From Paenibacillus elgii NBRC 100335 (GTDB taxonomy: Bacteria > Bacillota > Bacilli > Paenibacillales > NBRC-103111): a DNA stretch of 64,000 nucleotides. Of the stretch, positions 52,325-62,090 are shown piece by piece (position 1 is the stretch's first letter; each line of letters starts with the position of its first letter). Under the pieces are notes generated by a model that did not search any database, was not told the origin of the DNA, and was given only the letters and a program-made list of their open reading frames with translations. The stretch covers positions 62,001 through 126,000 of the forward strand of contig NZ_BIMB01000013.1 of the NCBI RefSeq assembly GCF_004000865.1, written 5' to 3'. The position numbers were made by a program, and so were the translations under genes.

Positions 52325-53671
52325 GTGCGTGCTCCGGCCAAATCCAAATTGATCAAAGTAACCCCGCCGCGCGTATTGGCGGGGGGCTTCGCTCTTATTA
52401 TAATTATCGGCTCTTTTCTGCTGAACCTTCCGGCCGCCTCTGCGGACGGGCAGTCCATGAGATACATCGACGCTTTGTTTACGGCAACGTCGGCCACCTG
52501 TGTCACGGGGCTGATTATTGTCGATACCGGCGTTCATTTTTCATTGTTCGGGCAGATCGTTCTGCTGCTGATGGTGCAATTGGGAGGACTCGGCTTCATG
52601 ACGATGGCCACCTGGTTCACATTGGCGTTGAAGCGCCGAGTCTCGCTGCGGGACCGTCTTTTATTGAAAGAGTCGATGAACCACGCTAACATTGACGGCA
52701 TCGTCCGGCTGATCATCCGGGTATTCCTGTATTCGATAACGATCGAAGGGATCGCGGCGCTCTATTTCATGCTGCGCTGGTCGCAGGAGATGCCTCTCGG
52801 GAAGGCCGCCTATTTCGGCCTTTTCCATTCCGTTTCGATCTTCAACAACGCGGGCTTCGAATTGTTCGGCGGATTCCGCAGCTTAACGCCGTACGTCAAC
52901 GATCTCGGCATTAATCTCGTTTCCATGATGCTGATCTTTTTCGGCGGAATCGGGTTTGTCGTCATCTCGGAGCTGATCGAGTTTCCCAAGACCCGCAAGC
53001 TGTCCCTACACAGCAAGGTCGTCTTGTCGACAAACGGCATTCTGGTGCTGGCGGGCGCCGTGCTCATTCTGATCTTCGAATTCACCAATGCGAAGACGCT
53101 GGGCAGCATGCCTTGGGACACGAAACTCGTCGCCTCCTTCTTCCAGTCGATGACTTTGCGCTCCGCCGGCGTCAACACGCTTGACATCGCCGAGCTTCGG
53201 ACCGCGACGCAGTTTCTGATGATCGTCATGATGTTCATTGGCGCGGCCCCCGGCTCCACCGGAGGAGGCATCCGTCTCACGACGTTCGCCATTCTGGTCG
53301 GGGCTTTCATTGCGATGCTGCGCGGCAAGGAAGACGTCGTGCTGTTCCGCCACCGGCTGCCCGCGAAGGACATTTACAAAGCCGTCACGTTCACGCTGAC
53401 CGCCGTAGTGTTCCTCTCCTTCGCGACGATGCTGCTGTCCACCTTACAGGACCAGGATTTTCTAAAAATCTTGTTCGAGACGACCTCGGCCTTCGGCACG
53501 GTAGGCCTCAGTATGGGGTTGACCGCCGACTTGACGTTTGCCGGCAAAATTGTGATGATTTGCGTCATGTTTATCGGCAGGGTGGGACTCGTGACGCTGG
53601 CGTTCGCCTTGCAGCCGAATCCGAAAAAAGAGCTGTACCGGTACCCGGAAGGAAAAATCATCATCGGATGA
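52325..53671 (+). CDS. ktrB: Ktr/Trk-type potassium transporter membrane subunit
   Basis: A 448-residue membrane protein of the TrkH/KtrB superfamily, with four M1-P-M2 repeats. Selectivity-filter segments are visible as TATSATCVTGL near 50, NNAGFELFGG near 180, SMTLRSAGVNT near 280 and TSAFGTVGLSMG near 395; each carries the key glycine. The FIGAAPGSTGGGIRLTT segment near 305 is the conserved gate loop. The GTG at 52325 is chosen because TGAGG lies 8 bp upstream. The KtrA-type RCK subunit is not next to it, so the partner must be encoded elsewhere. Confidence 0.93.
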   Translation: MRAPAKSKLIKVTPPRVLAGGFALIIIIGSFLLNLPAASADGQSMRYIDALFTATSATCVTGLIIVDTGVHFSLFGQIVLLLMVQLGGLGFMTMATWFTLALKRRVSLRDRLLLKESMNHANIDGIVRLIIRVFLYSITIEGIAALYFMLRWSQEMPLGKAAYFGLFHSVSIFNNAGFELFGGFRSLTPYVNDLGINLVSMMLIFFGGIGFVVISELIEFPKTRKLSLHSKVVLSTNGILVLAGAVLILIFEFTNAKTLGSMPWDTKLVASFFQSMTLRSAGVNTLDIAELRTATQFLMIVMMFIGAAPGSTGGGIRLTTFAILVGAFIAMLRGKEDVVLFRHRLPAKDIYKAVTFTLTAVVFLSFATMLLSTLQDQDFLKILFETTSAFGTVGLSMGLTADLTFAGKIVMICVMFIGRVGLVTLAFALQPNPKKELYRYPEGKIIIG

Positions 53672-53690
53672 AGGCGGACGGCGCCTTTCG

Positions 53691-55049
53691 CTATTTTTTC
53701 AGCAGCTCGACCGCTCTTGCCAGCACCGGGTCCTTCCCGGCTTGAATATCTTCGTTGCGGATCAGCACTTCTTCGTCCGGCTTCAATCCGACCCGCTCGT
53801 AAACGTTGCCGTCGGCGGCTTTATATTGCTCGGCGGAGAGCATGACGATCCATTCGTTCGGCAAAATATTCATCAAGACATCGGAATGAATGCCTCTCGT
53901 CGTTTCGCCAATCACCGTCACCCGGTCGATCTCCTTCAGGGACATCGTTGCAATCTCTGCGGCGCTGGCGGTGACCTCACTGGTCATGACGACGATCTTG
54001 TCGGCCGGGATACTCTCCCCCTGCGGCTTGATATAAATCGGCGTCGGCGCGAAAAATTGCTCATAGCCGCCGCTTCTCGCCTGCTTTGAGAACGCCAGCT
54101 TCTTTTTGTCGGCAAACCGGTTCGCAAAAGCCACCGCAAAGGCGTCCGACCCGCCGCCGTTAAAACGCAAATCGATGACGATCCCGCGATTCCCGGCAAG
54201 CTCTTTGGCCGCATCAGCCAGTGCCTTGTCAATCTTCTTCATGTCGAACTCACCAAACCCGTTCATGTCGATATAACCGATGCCATCTTTCGTTTTGCCG
54301 TATTGAAGCTGGTCGTTCAACCGCTTTTGCAGCGGCCCGCCGAGGTAGCCGAGAATATTTTTCCGCATGGTCTCTTCGTTCTCGTTATAAATCTTCTCCC
54401 GCTCGCCTTCCTCCCGGGAAGGCGTGATTGTTGTGCCCGAAAGAATCATCGTATGTCCGTCGTTCAGCTTTCCGATCATTTCCTTGAACAAAAGCCGAAG
54501 CTCCTCCTCCGTCGTCTGCTGCGTTACTTTAGGCCGATACTCCTCGTACACCTTCTTCCAATCCACGTGGGCCAGCTCGAACAAACTGAAGCGTTCGTCG
54601 AAAATTTGCCAGAGTGTTTCGAAGTTTTGGACCGGATCTTTCGTAAACGCGTTGATTTTTACTTTCGGCAGCTCGTCGATTTTCTTATACTGTTTCACCG
54701 CCCCGGTTTCTTCCGTTAAAATCCCGTTCTGAAAATGACCCAGCGGCGCCCTTTTCCAGAGCGTGGTATTCAGCAGCGGATTGCCATGAAACTTCTCAAC
54801 ATAGATGACGCCATCCTTCTCGATTTGCCCGTAGGCAAAGGGGAGCAAGCTATCCTTCGTAAAGTTATAAACGATGACATTCTTATCATCCATTTCAAGA
54901 ATGTAATTGTATCCTTCCGATTGCCACAGCTCGCGCTTCGATGCATCGATGTGCGGAGGCGTACCCGTCTTGACCTTCAAATAGGCAAACGCGCCTCCAA
55001 CGCATAGAACGACAAGGACACCCACCGAAACCGCAATTTTCTTCCACAT
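53691..55049 (-). CDS. S41-family peptidase-like exported protein
   Basis: A 452-residue protein with an N-terminal membrane or signal segment (about 5-24). The S41 core spans about 235-435: YIDMNGFGEFDM, then GIVIDLRFNGGGSDAFA, then VMTSEVTASAAEIATMSL with the likely catalytic Ser, and GETTRGIHSD. Residues 30-230 form a tricorn-core-like helical front part (FETLWQIFDERFSLFELAHVDW). The PDZ domain of classic CtpA is not evident. It is probably a surface-attached protease or hydrolase of unknown substrate. ATG 55049 has AAAGGAGGAG upstream. It is convergent with ktrB. Confidence 0.88.
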   Translation of the reverse strand: MWKKIAVSVGVLVVLCVGGAFAYLKVKTGTPPHIDASKRELWQSEGYNYILEMDDKNVIVYNFTKDSLLPFAYGQIEKDGVIYVEKFHGNPLLNTTLWKRAPLGHFQNGILTEETGAVKQYKKIDELPKVKINAFTKDPVQNFETLWQIFDERFSLFELAHVDWKKVYEEYRPKVTQQTTEEELRLLFKEMIGKLNDGHTMILSGTTITPSREEGEREKIYNENEETMRKNILGYLGGPLQKRLNDQLQYGKTKDGIGYIDMNGFGEFDMKKIDKALADAAKELAGNRGIVIDLRFNGGGSDAFAVAFANRFADKKKLAFSKQARSGGYEQFFAPTPIYIKPQGESIPADKIVVMTSEVTASAAEIATMSLKEIDRVTVIGETTRGIHSDVLMNILPNEWIVMLSAEQYKAADGNVYERVGLKPDEEVLIRNEDIQAGKDPVLARAVELLKK

Positions 55050-55525
55050 CGTTTCTCCTCCTTTTTCCCTGTAACCGAAATTTTGGGATTTACTCCATAT
55101 TTTTGTGACAACTATACCTTACCATCATTTCGCACCGGCAAAACAAAAACTCCCAGGAGCAAATCGGCAATTCTCCGGGAGAGGAGCTGGGAGATCTATC
55201 GGTGCAGCATTACGTTCAGTTCAAGCATCGCAAAAACAGTCGGACGTTTATCTTACAATATTCCATGACATGCAAAACTGTACGCGCACGAACAGCGTCT
55301 CCCTGTCGCGTTGGCGCCCATTTTTCCCCAAGGCTGACGTTAGGGCGCTTGCGATAGAATATCCAGGATGAGCAGCAGCTTCGTTTCGTGTACCCTGCGC
55401 TTTTTGGATACCGCGAGTTTTTTTGTTAAGATCAACGTACAGGCAACCGGTCTGCGGAAAGCACGCAATGACAGGATCGATCGGTTATTCGGTGTTACGA
55501 TAAGGTACGAAGGAGGCGGGTACTG
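55050..55525. other. Intergenic region between the S41 gene and the broken AraC gene
   Basis: About 475 bases without a credible gene. There is a short imperfect inverted repeat around 55150-55192 (CTCCCAGGAG, CTCCGGGAGAGG, CTGGGAG) and T-rich stretches near 55417-55425. No known RNA family, operator or clear promoter was recognised. Confidence 0.4.
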
Positions 55526-56383
55526 TTGGATGGGCTGGATCGGATGAAAGAAGCTCTCGATCTTATGGAAGAGCGGTTGGACGGAAGGCTGGATATCGAG
55601 GAAATCGCCAGAGCCGCTTAGGTGTCCCCGTTCCATTTTCAACGCATGTTTCACATGCTGGCGGGAATGACCGTGGCCGAGTATATGCGCAAGCGCAAAT
55701 TGACCTTGGCCGCGCAGGAGCTGGCTACGACTTCCGCCAAGGTGCTGGACGTTGCGCTGAAATACGGGTACGACTCTCCGGAGTCGTTCGCCAAGGCGTT
55801 CCGCAAAATTCACGGCATATCGCCGTCGGAGGCCCGCAATCCGGGCGTTAGCCTTAAAGCGTTTCCCCGGATCTCCTTCCATCTATCACTGAAGGGAGAC
55901 AAAGATATGGATTACCGCATTGTGGAAAAAGAGGCTTTTACGGTTGTCGGCAAGTCCATTCAAGTGACGTGTCAGAACGGAGAGCAATCGCAACACATCC
56001 ATAAGCTGTGGCAGGAATGTCATCGTGACGGCACGATAGCCAAGCTTGCTTCTCTGGGAGCGGACGAGGATTTGCTCGGCATCGTCGAGATGCAGCCGGA
56101 CAACGAGACCATGACTTATACGATTGCAAGCATAGCCGGCCCCGAAGCCGCAACGGAAGGATTCGCCGTGAAGACGATCCCTGCTTCCACCTGGGCGATC
56201 TTCACCTCGGTCGGGCCGCTCCCTGGAGCGATCCAGAGCGTATTTGGCCGCATCTTTCAAGAATGGTTTCCGGCGACGGGCTATGAAATTTCCGGAGCGC
56301 CGGAGCTGGAAGTCTATCCGCCTGGCGATACGACGGCAGAGGACTACCGGTGCGAAGCTTGGGTACCGATTGTGAAGAAGTAA
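55526..56383 (+). pseudogene. AraC-family regulator interrupted by an in-frame amber codon
   Basis: The TTG at 55526 (AAGGAGG 9 bp upstream) opens the first AraC helix-turn-helix, ending IEEIARAA. A TAG at 55619-55621 then interrupts, and the same frame continues VSPFHFQRMFHMLAG through the second helix-turn-helix. Relatives usually have Tyr or Cys at this spot. From about residue 128 a GyrI-like ligand-binding domain follows (MDYRIVEKEAFTVVGK to the end at 56383). An internal ATG at 55907 with GAAGGGAG upstream could still produce the ligand domain alone. The full regulator needs amber readthrough or suppression, otherwise it is dead. Confidence 0.8.
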
Positions 56384-56390
56384 TTATCGA

Positions 56391-56422
56391 AGAGCTTGCC
56401 AAGCGGCAGGCTCTCTTTTTTT
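56391..56422 (+). terminator. Terminator after the AraC gene
   Basis: AGAGCTTGCC and GGCAGGCTCT pair around AAGC, followed by a run of T. Confidence 0.9.
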
Positions 56423-56538
56423 GGTAAAAAGTAATCAAATGTATATGGAAAGTAATAAGTTGTCTATTTGAATCGAAAAACCGGCCTCTTAATATAAAAG
56501 TTGAGGTGCTTTTCTCAAACATGCACAAGGAGGAGAAC

Positions 56539-59500
56539 ATGAAAAGGAAAACGCTTTCTAGTTTGTTGTCACTGGTGCTTCTCTCCACGCTTGTCCCCGC
56601 AGGCCTGCCGCAAGCAGCCGCTGAGGCGGGGCGGACAGGCGACGTTTCTCCGACGCTTCCCGTTACCCGGTCTGTTTATGAAACCGTTTACGGCGGCAGA
56701 GCCATGCCCGCAAATGTTGTCAGTACCCCGGTCGGCGTTAATTTGGCGGTACATCAAGCGGTGTACGCTTCGGGGAACGAAGTGGACTGGCTTGGGCCGG
56801 CCAATGCTGTTGACGGCAATGGCAGCACGCGATGGTCGTCCGCCCTGCAAGACGATCAGTGGTTCTATGTGGACCTCGGCGAGGAGTTCACCATAAACCG
56901 GGTGACCATAAAATGGCAGACCCCCGCCAGCAAGTACAAGCTGCTGGTTTCAAGCGATGCACAGCATTGGACGAACGTGCTCGGCAATGACGGCGAAATC
57001 GCATGCAGAGGCGGGACGGAATCGACCGATTTTGACGATGTGAAAGCAAGGTACGTGAAATTTCAAGGCGTGCAGCGGGCCCCGGTGGAAGGCACCCTTT
57101 ACGGGTATTCCTTCTTCGAATTCGAGGTGTATAACGCCGGTGAGCTGCCCAAAATCGTGAAGGGCATTACCCAAATCCCGCCTATTGCCAAAGGACAGAC
57201 GGAGATCGTTCTGCCTCAGGTGCCTGAAGGCTACAAGGTTTCCGTATACGGCAGCGACAGACTGCCGGTGATCGATCAAGCGGGGAAAATCCACACGCCT
57301 CTTGTGGACACGAAAGTGAATCTCCTGTTTCAAGTCGAACATACGGGCACCGGTCAGAAGGCTGTCACCGGAAACGTGCTTGCTGCGGTACCGGGGCAGT
57401 ATACGCAAACGGACGATTTGAACAAGGAGCCGAAGGTCATCCCGTCGCTGCGCGAATGGTATGGCCGGACCGGAAATTTCACCTTGAAGCCGACCTCGCG
57501 AATCGTGGTCAATCCGGCGCATAAAACGACTTTGAAAAAAGCCGCAGAGCAAACGAAGGAAGACCTGCGGGATATTACCGGCATCAACGCGAGCATCATT
57601 TACGGCGCTCCGCAGGCGGGCGACCTTTATTTGTCCATCGACGATTCCTTAGCCTGGCTCGGAAAAGAAGGCTACCTCTTCGACGTTAACGATTATGTCG
57701 CGATTACATCGGCCGATGTGACCGGCGTCTTTTTCGGGACGAGATCGGCGCTGCAAATTTTGAAGCAGGATGAAGCTCATACCCTGATTCCCAAAGGGAC
57801 GGCAAGGGATTATCCGAAGTATGAAACGCGCGGGCTGATGATCGACGTTGCCAGAAAGTTTTATACGATTGAGTTCCTGAGAGACTACGTGAAGCTGCTG
57901 TCTTGGTACAAGATGAATCAATTTCAGATTCATTTGAACGACGATGTAGGAACGCCGTTCCAAGACGGCACGACTGCGGCCTATCGTCTGGAGAGTACGA
58001 AGTACCCCGGGCTTGCGAGCAAAAACGGCTTTTACACCAAAGAGGAGTTTCGCGATCTTCAGCGGCTCGGCATGGACTATGGCGTGAATGTCATCCCGGA
58101 GATTGATACGCCGGGGCATTCCAGAGCTTTTACAAGCTTCGATCCTTCTCTGGGAACCGGACCTCATCTCGACATTACGAAGCCGAAAACGGTCGATTTC
58201 GTCAAAAGTCTGCTCGACGAATATATCGATGGCGACAACCCGACCTTTATCGGTCCTGACGTCCATGTCGGGACGGACGAATATTGGGGCAATACCGAGG
58301 TTTTTCGTGGGTATATGGATACGCTCGTCAAGCATATCAACGGCAAAGGCAAGCACCCCCATATTTGGGGCGGCATGAAGGAATACAACGGGGTCACCCC
58401 GGTAAGCACCGAGGCCACGATGGATGTGTGGCACGTGCCTTACGGCGATGCCCGACAAGCGATCGATCTTGGATACGATATCTTGAACACGGAGAACAGC
58501 TATATGTATCTTGTGCCAAGATTGTACAAAGACCGGATCGACCCCAAGTATATGTATAACATGTGGGAACCGAACGTATTTAGCGATACGACGCTGCCCT
58601 ACGGCCATCCGAAGCTGAAAGGCGCCATGCTGGCACTGTGGAACGACATTTCGGATTCCGTCGGATTATCGATGGACGATTCCCATGACCGCCTGTTCCC
58701 CGGCGTGCAGGTGCTGTCCGAAAAAATGTGGACGGGAAGCCGGGAAGACGGCGACTACAACGCTTATGCAGCCGCAGCAGAACGGATCGGCGAAGCGCCG
58801 AACGCCAACATCTCCCACAAGCTGCAAGTCCCGAATAAAGACAGCAACGTCATCAAGTATTCGTTCGAAAACGGGTTCGCCGACGCTTCCGGCAACGGCT
58901 ACAATGGCATCGGCAAAAGTGTAGCGGCAGCGAACGGCAAATACGGCAATGGCGTACGGTTCGGCGGCGGCGAAAGCTACATCAAGACGCCGCTAGAAGC
59001 GTTAGGGTTCGGATGGACCGTTTCCATGTGGATCAAGCCCGATGCCGACAACCCGGACGATGCGGTGCTGCTGGAGTCGCCTGTCGGCCAAGTGAAGCTC
59101 AAGGAAGGAAAGACCGGGCTGCTAGGCTTTTCCAAGGAGCACTATCACAGCACGTTCCAATACAAGGTTCCGGCGGAACAATGGACGCATTTGCTGCTGA
59201 CCGGAGACAACAAAGGCGTATCCCTGTATGTCAACGGCAACGAATACGTGGAAAAATTGTGGGTAACGAACGGCGCATCGCCCCAGATCGATACCTTGGT
59301 GCTGCCGCTTGAGAAAATCGGAAGCTCCACCAATTCCTTTAAAGGCGTCATCGACAATCTGATCGTTTACAATAAGGCGGTCAGCTTCGACGGGATGAAC
59401 TTGGCGTTAAACAAGCATGCGGAAGCATCCACCAGCGAGGCTCCTCATTTGTCGCCGGATCAGGCTGTCGACGGAAATACGGGCACGAGATGGTCGAGTT

Positions 59501-60876
59501 CTTTTGCAGACGATAACTGGTTCAGCGTCGATCTCGGCGAACAGCAGGAACTCGACAGCGTCGTGATCAAGTGGGAAGGCGCTTACGCCAAGAAGTACAA
59601 AATACTCGTTTCCGGCGACGGCCAGCAATGGCAAAATGTAAAAGCGGGCGATGCGGTGATCGACGGCAAAGGCGGAGTCGAGACGATCAAGTTCGACACC
59701 GTCGTCAAGGCCAGATACGTCAAGCTTCAAGGGATCGAAAGAGCTACGATATACGGCTATTCCATTCTGGAGTTCGAAGTGTACGGACCGGGGGTGTTGA
59801 ACAGCTATTTGGAGCTGGTGAAACAAGCGGAAGGCTTGCTGGCCTTGGGCAAAGGAGATAGCGGGCTGAGAAGCCAGCTGCAGGAGATGCTTAACCAATT
59901 CCCGTACGACTACGAAAGCTCGATAAGCCCGCTTCAGGAGCTGATTGCCCGATTGAAGGAATCGATTGAATGGGAAAACGATAAAACGCCGCCGGTGACG
60001 ACGGCGAGCGTCTCGCCTTCCCGGCCGGACGGGCAGCATGGATGGTTTGTCCATCCGGTAACCGTCACCTTGTCCGCACAAGACGAACAGTCCGGCGTCG
60101 CCAGAACGGAATACAGCTTGGACTTAGGGAAAAATTGGATTTTGTACGTGGAACCGATCCAATTCAGCACAGACGGAATGTACGGGCTGCGGTACCGCTC
60201 TACGGACAAAGCCGGCAATGTGGAAAAGGCGAAGCCCCTCCTCCTCAAAGTCGATACAACGGCTCCAACCCTGGCTGCAACGGCGAACGGCGTCCCCTTG
60301 GCGGACGGGATCGAATTTACGGACAGCGAGACGCTTGTGCTGGATGTGCAGGCCTCCGATCCGGTGTCAGGCATTGCCGGGACAACGATCACGGTAGACG
60401 GCAAGCCGTATGCCCCCGGAACTCCGCTGCGTTTAGCAGGCCAATTGGGAACCCACGCGGTCCAAATCACAGCGACGGATCAGGCGGGCAACGTATCGCA
60501 GGCGGTGATTTCGATGGTCGTTAAGACTAACATCGCTTCCATGCAGCGGCTGCTGGAATCTTATCATGCTGCCGGAGAGTTAAGCGGACCGCTCAAGAAT
60601 AATCTGTCCGCGAGCTTGAAGACCGCCCAGAAGCATGAAAATAAAGGCAAGCTGAAACAGGCCGCCAGAGCGATGAACGATTTTAAGAAGAAAATCGACA
60701 AGGCGACCAAGAAGGATGTGATTTCCGAAGCGGCAAAAGCCGCATTGATCGCCGATGCCAACGCGTTAATCCAAGCTTGGACCGGGAACTCCTACGATCT
60801 GGATTCAACCGACAGCACCGACGATCAGCTCGAAGTCGGCGACGATTCTCCGGATAGCGAGGACGTGGCCGCGTAA
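56539..60876 (+). CDS. Secreted multidomain GH20 beta-N-acetylhexosaminidase
   Basis: A 1445-residue exported enzyme. The signal peptide ends near residue 30. An F5/8-type (CBM32-like) domain spans about 65-205 and has WSSALQDDQWFYVDLG. A GH20b-like domain (about 270-385) precedes the GH20 barrel (about 390-720), where VGTDEYWG near 575 carries the catalytic Asp-Glu pair. A LamG-like domain (about 755-915), a second F5/8 domain (about 925-1065), an Ig-like chitobiase/OmpL47-like region (about 1120-1295) and a FIMAH-type helical tail (about 1300-1410) follow. It releases terminal GlcNAc/GalNAc from glycans outside the cell. ATG 56539 follows AAGGAGGAG. No LPXTG or SLH anchor is present. Confidence 0.93.
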   Translation: MKRKTLSSLLSLVLLSTLVPAGLPQAAAEAGRTGDVSPTLPVTRSVYETVYGGRAMPANVVSTPVGVNLAVHQAVYASGNEVDWLGPANAVDGNGSTRWSSALQDDQWFYVDLGEEFTINRVTIKWQTPASKYKLLVSSDAQHWTNVLGNDGEIACRGGTESTDFDDVKARYVKFQGVQRAPVEGTLYGYSFFEFEVYNAGELPKIVKGITQIPPIAKGQTEIVLPQVPEGYKVSVYGSDRLPVIDQAGKIHTPLVDTKVNLLFQVEHTGTGQKAVTGNVLAAVPGQYTQTDDLNKEPKVIPSLREWYGRTGNFTLKPTSRIVVNPAHKTTLKKAAEQTKEDLRDITGINASIIYGAPQAGDLYLSIDDSLAWLGKEGYLFDVNDYVAITSADVTGVFFGTRSALQILKQDEAHTLIPKGTARDYPKYETRGLMIDVARKFYTIEFLRDYVKLLSWYKMNQFQIHLNDDVGTPFQDGTTAAYRLESTKYPGLASKNGFYTKEEFRDLQRLGMDYGVNVIPEIDTPGHSRAFTSFDPSLGTGPHLDITKPKTVDFVKSLLDEYIDGDNPTFIGPDVHVGTDEYWGNTEVFRGYMDTLVKHINGKGKHPHIWGGMKEYNGVTPVSTEATMDVWHVPYGDARQAIDLGYDILNTENSYMYLVPRLYKDRIDPKYMYNMWEPNVFSDTTLPYGHPKLKGAMLALWNDISDSVGLSMDDSHDRLFPGVQVLSEKMWTGSREDGDYNAYAAAAERIGEAPNANISHKLQVPNKDSNVIKYSFENGFADASGNGYNGIGKSVAAANGKYGNGVRFGGGESYIKTPLEALGFGWTVSMWIKPDADNPDDAVLLESPVGQVKLKEGKTGLLGFSKEHYHSTFQYKVPAEQWTHLLLTGDNKGVSLYVNGNEYVEKLWVTNGASPQIDTLVLPLEKIGSSTNSFKGVIDNLIVYNKAVSFDGMNLALNKHAEASTSEAPHLSPDQAVDGNTGTRWSSSFADDNWFSVDLGEQQELDSVVIKWEGAYAKKYKILVSGDGQQWQNVKAGDAVIDGKGGVETIKFDTVVKARYVKLQGIERATIYGYSILEFEVYGPGVLNSYLELVKQAEGLLALGKGDSGLRSQLQEMLNQFPYDYESSISPLQELIARLKESIEWENDKTPPVTTASVSPSRPDGQHGWFVHPVTVTLSAQDEQSGVARTEYSLDLGKNWILYVEPIQFSTDGMYGLRYRSTDKAGNVEKAKPLLLKVDTTAPTLAATANGVPLADGIEFTDSETLVLDVQASDPVSGIAGTTITVDGKPYAPGTPLRLAGQLGTHAVQITATDQAGNVSQAVISMVVKTNIASMQRLLESYHAAGELSGPLKNNLSASLKTAQKHENKGKLKQAARAMNDFKKKIDKATKKDVISEAAKAALIADANALIQAWTGNSYDLDSTDSTDDQLEVGDDSPDSEDVAA

Positions 60877-60943
60877 GAAAAGCATCAGAGCGTCGAGAAT
60901 GTGTTTTTCCCGCTACTAAGCTGCTTCTGTCAGCAGAAAATAA

Positions 60944-61038
60944 AGTGTTAGACTGACTCTAGAAATTGAAACAGCGACAGTCAAGGACGAGAAAGTAAAG
61001 TCCTAGACTGCCGCTGTTTCATTGAACTATTAGACACT
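60944..61038. repeat. 95-bp imperfect palindrome after the hexosaminidase gene
   Basis: The ends AGTGTTA and AGACACT are inverted. Inside, GAAACAGCG (60968-60976) pairs with CGCTGTTTC (61012-61020), and CAGTC/GACTG and AAGGAC/GTCC continue the stem. Arms of about 40 bases have a few mismatches and gaps. It may be a terminator, but there is no clean T-tract; a small mobile palindrome (MITE-like) is as likely. It lies directly before the truncated hxlR gene. Confidence 0.6.
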
Positions 61039-61047
61039 CCATATGTG

Positions 61048-61353
61048 TCATCCTTTATTTAGAGAGTCTTCAAAGTTCCCCGGTGACCTATCCTCCAGCA
61101 AGACGATATCTTCTCCTTGTTGTTGTCTTATTTTAATATTCTCTTTGCCCCAAGAACACATAACTTCAACGATCTTATTGGCTGTAACTCCATATTCCGT
61201 GAGGCTATATTCGACTTTTGGCGGCATCTGCTGGTACACATATCTTCTTACGAGACCATCCTTTTCAAGTTCGCGAAGCTGCTGGATCAGAACCTTTTGT
61301 GAAATGCCGTGAATATTGCGCTGTAATTCGCTTGTTCTCCTTTCACCGGACAT
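61048..61353 (-). pseudogene. 5'-truncated HxlR/DUF24-family regulator
   Basis: A 101-codon frame that begins inside the family domain (SGERRTSELQRNIHGISQKVLIQQLRELE). HxlR proteins normally have about 30-35 more residues before this, including the conserved Cys and the first helices. The codon before the ATG still encodes the expected Leu; upstream of it the similarity ends and a stop appears. The rest, to the C-terminus, looks intact. Loss of the N-terminus removes the promoter and part of the DNA-binding fold, so the gene should be dead. Confidence 0.8.
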
Positions 61354-61796
61354 TAATTACAATTCATGAGATTTACAAAGAGTACCCTAACTGGAACATT
61401 GATGTTCCTAGAGAGCAAAATCTATTAGAAGCATATAACCATGTTATCTTGCAACTCCCGTTGTATTGGTACAGTTATCCGCCTCTATTGAAAAAGTGGT
61501 TTGACGATGTTTTTGCTCACGGCTGGGCATATGGATCAAAAGGTGATAAGCTTAAAGGGAAAAAGGTAGGGCTTGCCATGTCCATCGGCGATAAAAAAGA
61601 AAATTATCTGCCAGAGGGCTCTAGTTCTTTTACCGTGGATGAAGTGATCGCGCCTTTCAAGGCCAGTACAGGACATGTGGGCGCAATGGCATTACCCTAT
61701 TTTGCTGTCTTCGGAGCTTCATTTCAAGCTAGCAATGGGGAAATCAATCACAGTGCAAAAGAATATATCAGCTATATCTTTAAGTATCAACAGTAA
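61353..61796 (+). pseudogene. 5'-truncated NAD(P)H:quinone reductase (YwrO/MdaB-like)
   Basis: The frame that matches the family starts at LITIHEIYKEYPNWNID and runs to the stop at 61796 (QLPLYWYSYPPLLKKWFDDVF, then GWAYG). The first about 30 residues, including the flavin-binding GHP loop, are absent. The frame is open leftward to 61218, but that part is the complement of hxlR and not protein homology. The break is at the same base as the hxlR break, so one deletion removed both 5' ends and the shared promoter region. Confidence 0.8.
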
Positions 61797-61818
61797 CCTA
61801 TATATGGAGGGAAGAACT

Positions 61819-62013
61819 ATGCCTTATATTAATCTTCAAATAACAAAGGGCGCTTCTCGTGATCAGAAAGCCCAAGTTGTTAAAGAGTTTACAGAGACTC
61901 TGGTTCGGGTTCTTGACAAAAAACCAGAACATATTCATATTGTCATCGAAGAAATTGAGGATGAAAACTGGGGGTTTTCAGGAATTTTGACTGATGATTT
62001 TAGAAAGCAATAA
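61819..62013 (+). CDS. 4-oxalocrotonate tautomerase-family protein
   Basis: A 64-residue protein starting MPYINLQITKG, with the catalytic Pro directly after Met as in the 4-OT/YwhB family. ATG 61819 follows GGAGGGAAG. It lies 22 bp after the quinone-reductase remnant and would have been its operon partner. The gene is intact but its promoter was probably lost with the upstream deletion. The natural substrate of such single tautomerases in Bacillales is unknown. Confidence 0.88.
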   Translation: MPYINLQITKGASRDQKAQVVKEFTETLVRVLDKKPEHIHIVIEEIEDENWGFSGILTDDFRKQ

Positions 62014-62090
62014 AAGCAAAAGAAGTAGATCCCCACTCGTATACCTCTATTATCTCGATTTTGTCAGGCGATCCGATCTTACATCCCAAC

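Noticed and set aside
61218..61352. N-terminal extension of the quinone reductase frame
   Set aside because: This stretch is open only because it is antisense to hxlR; it has no family similarity and no ribosome site.
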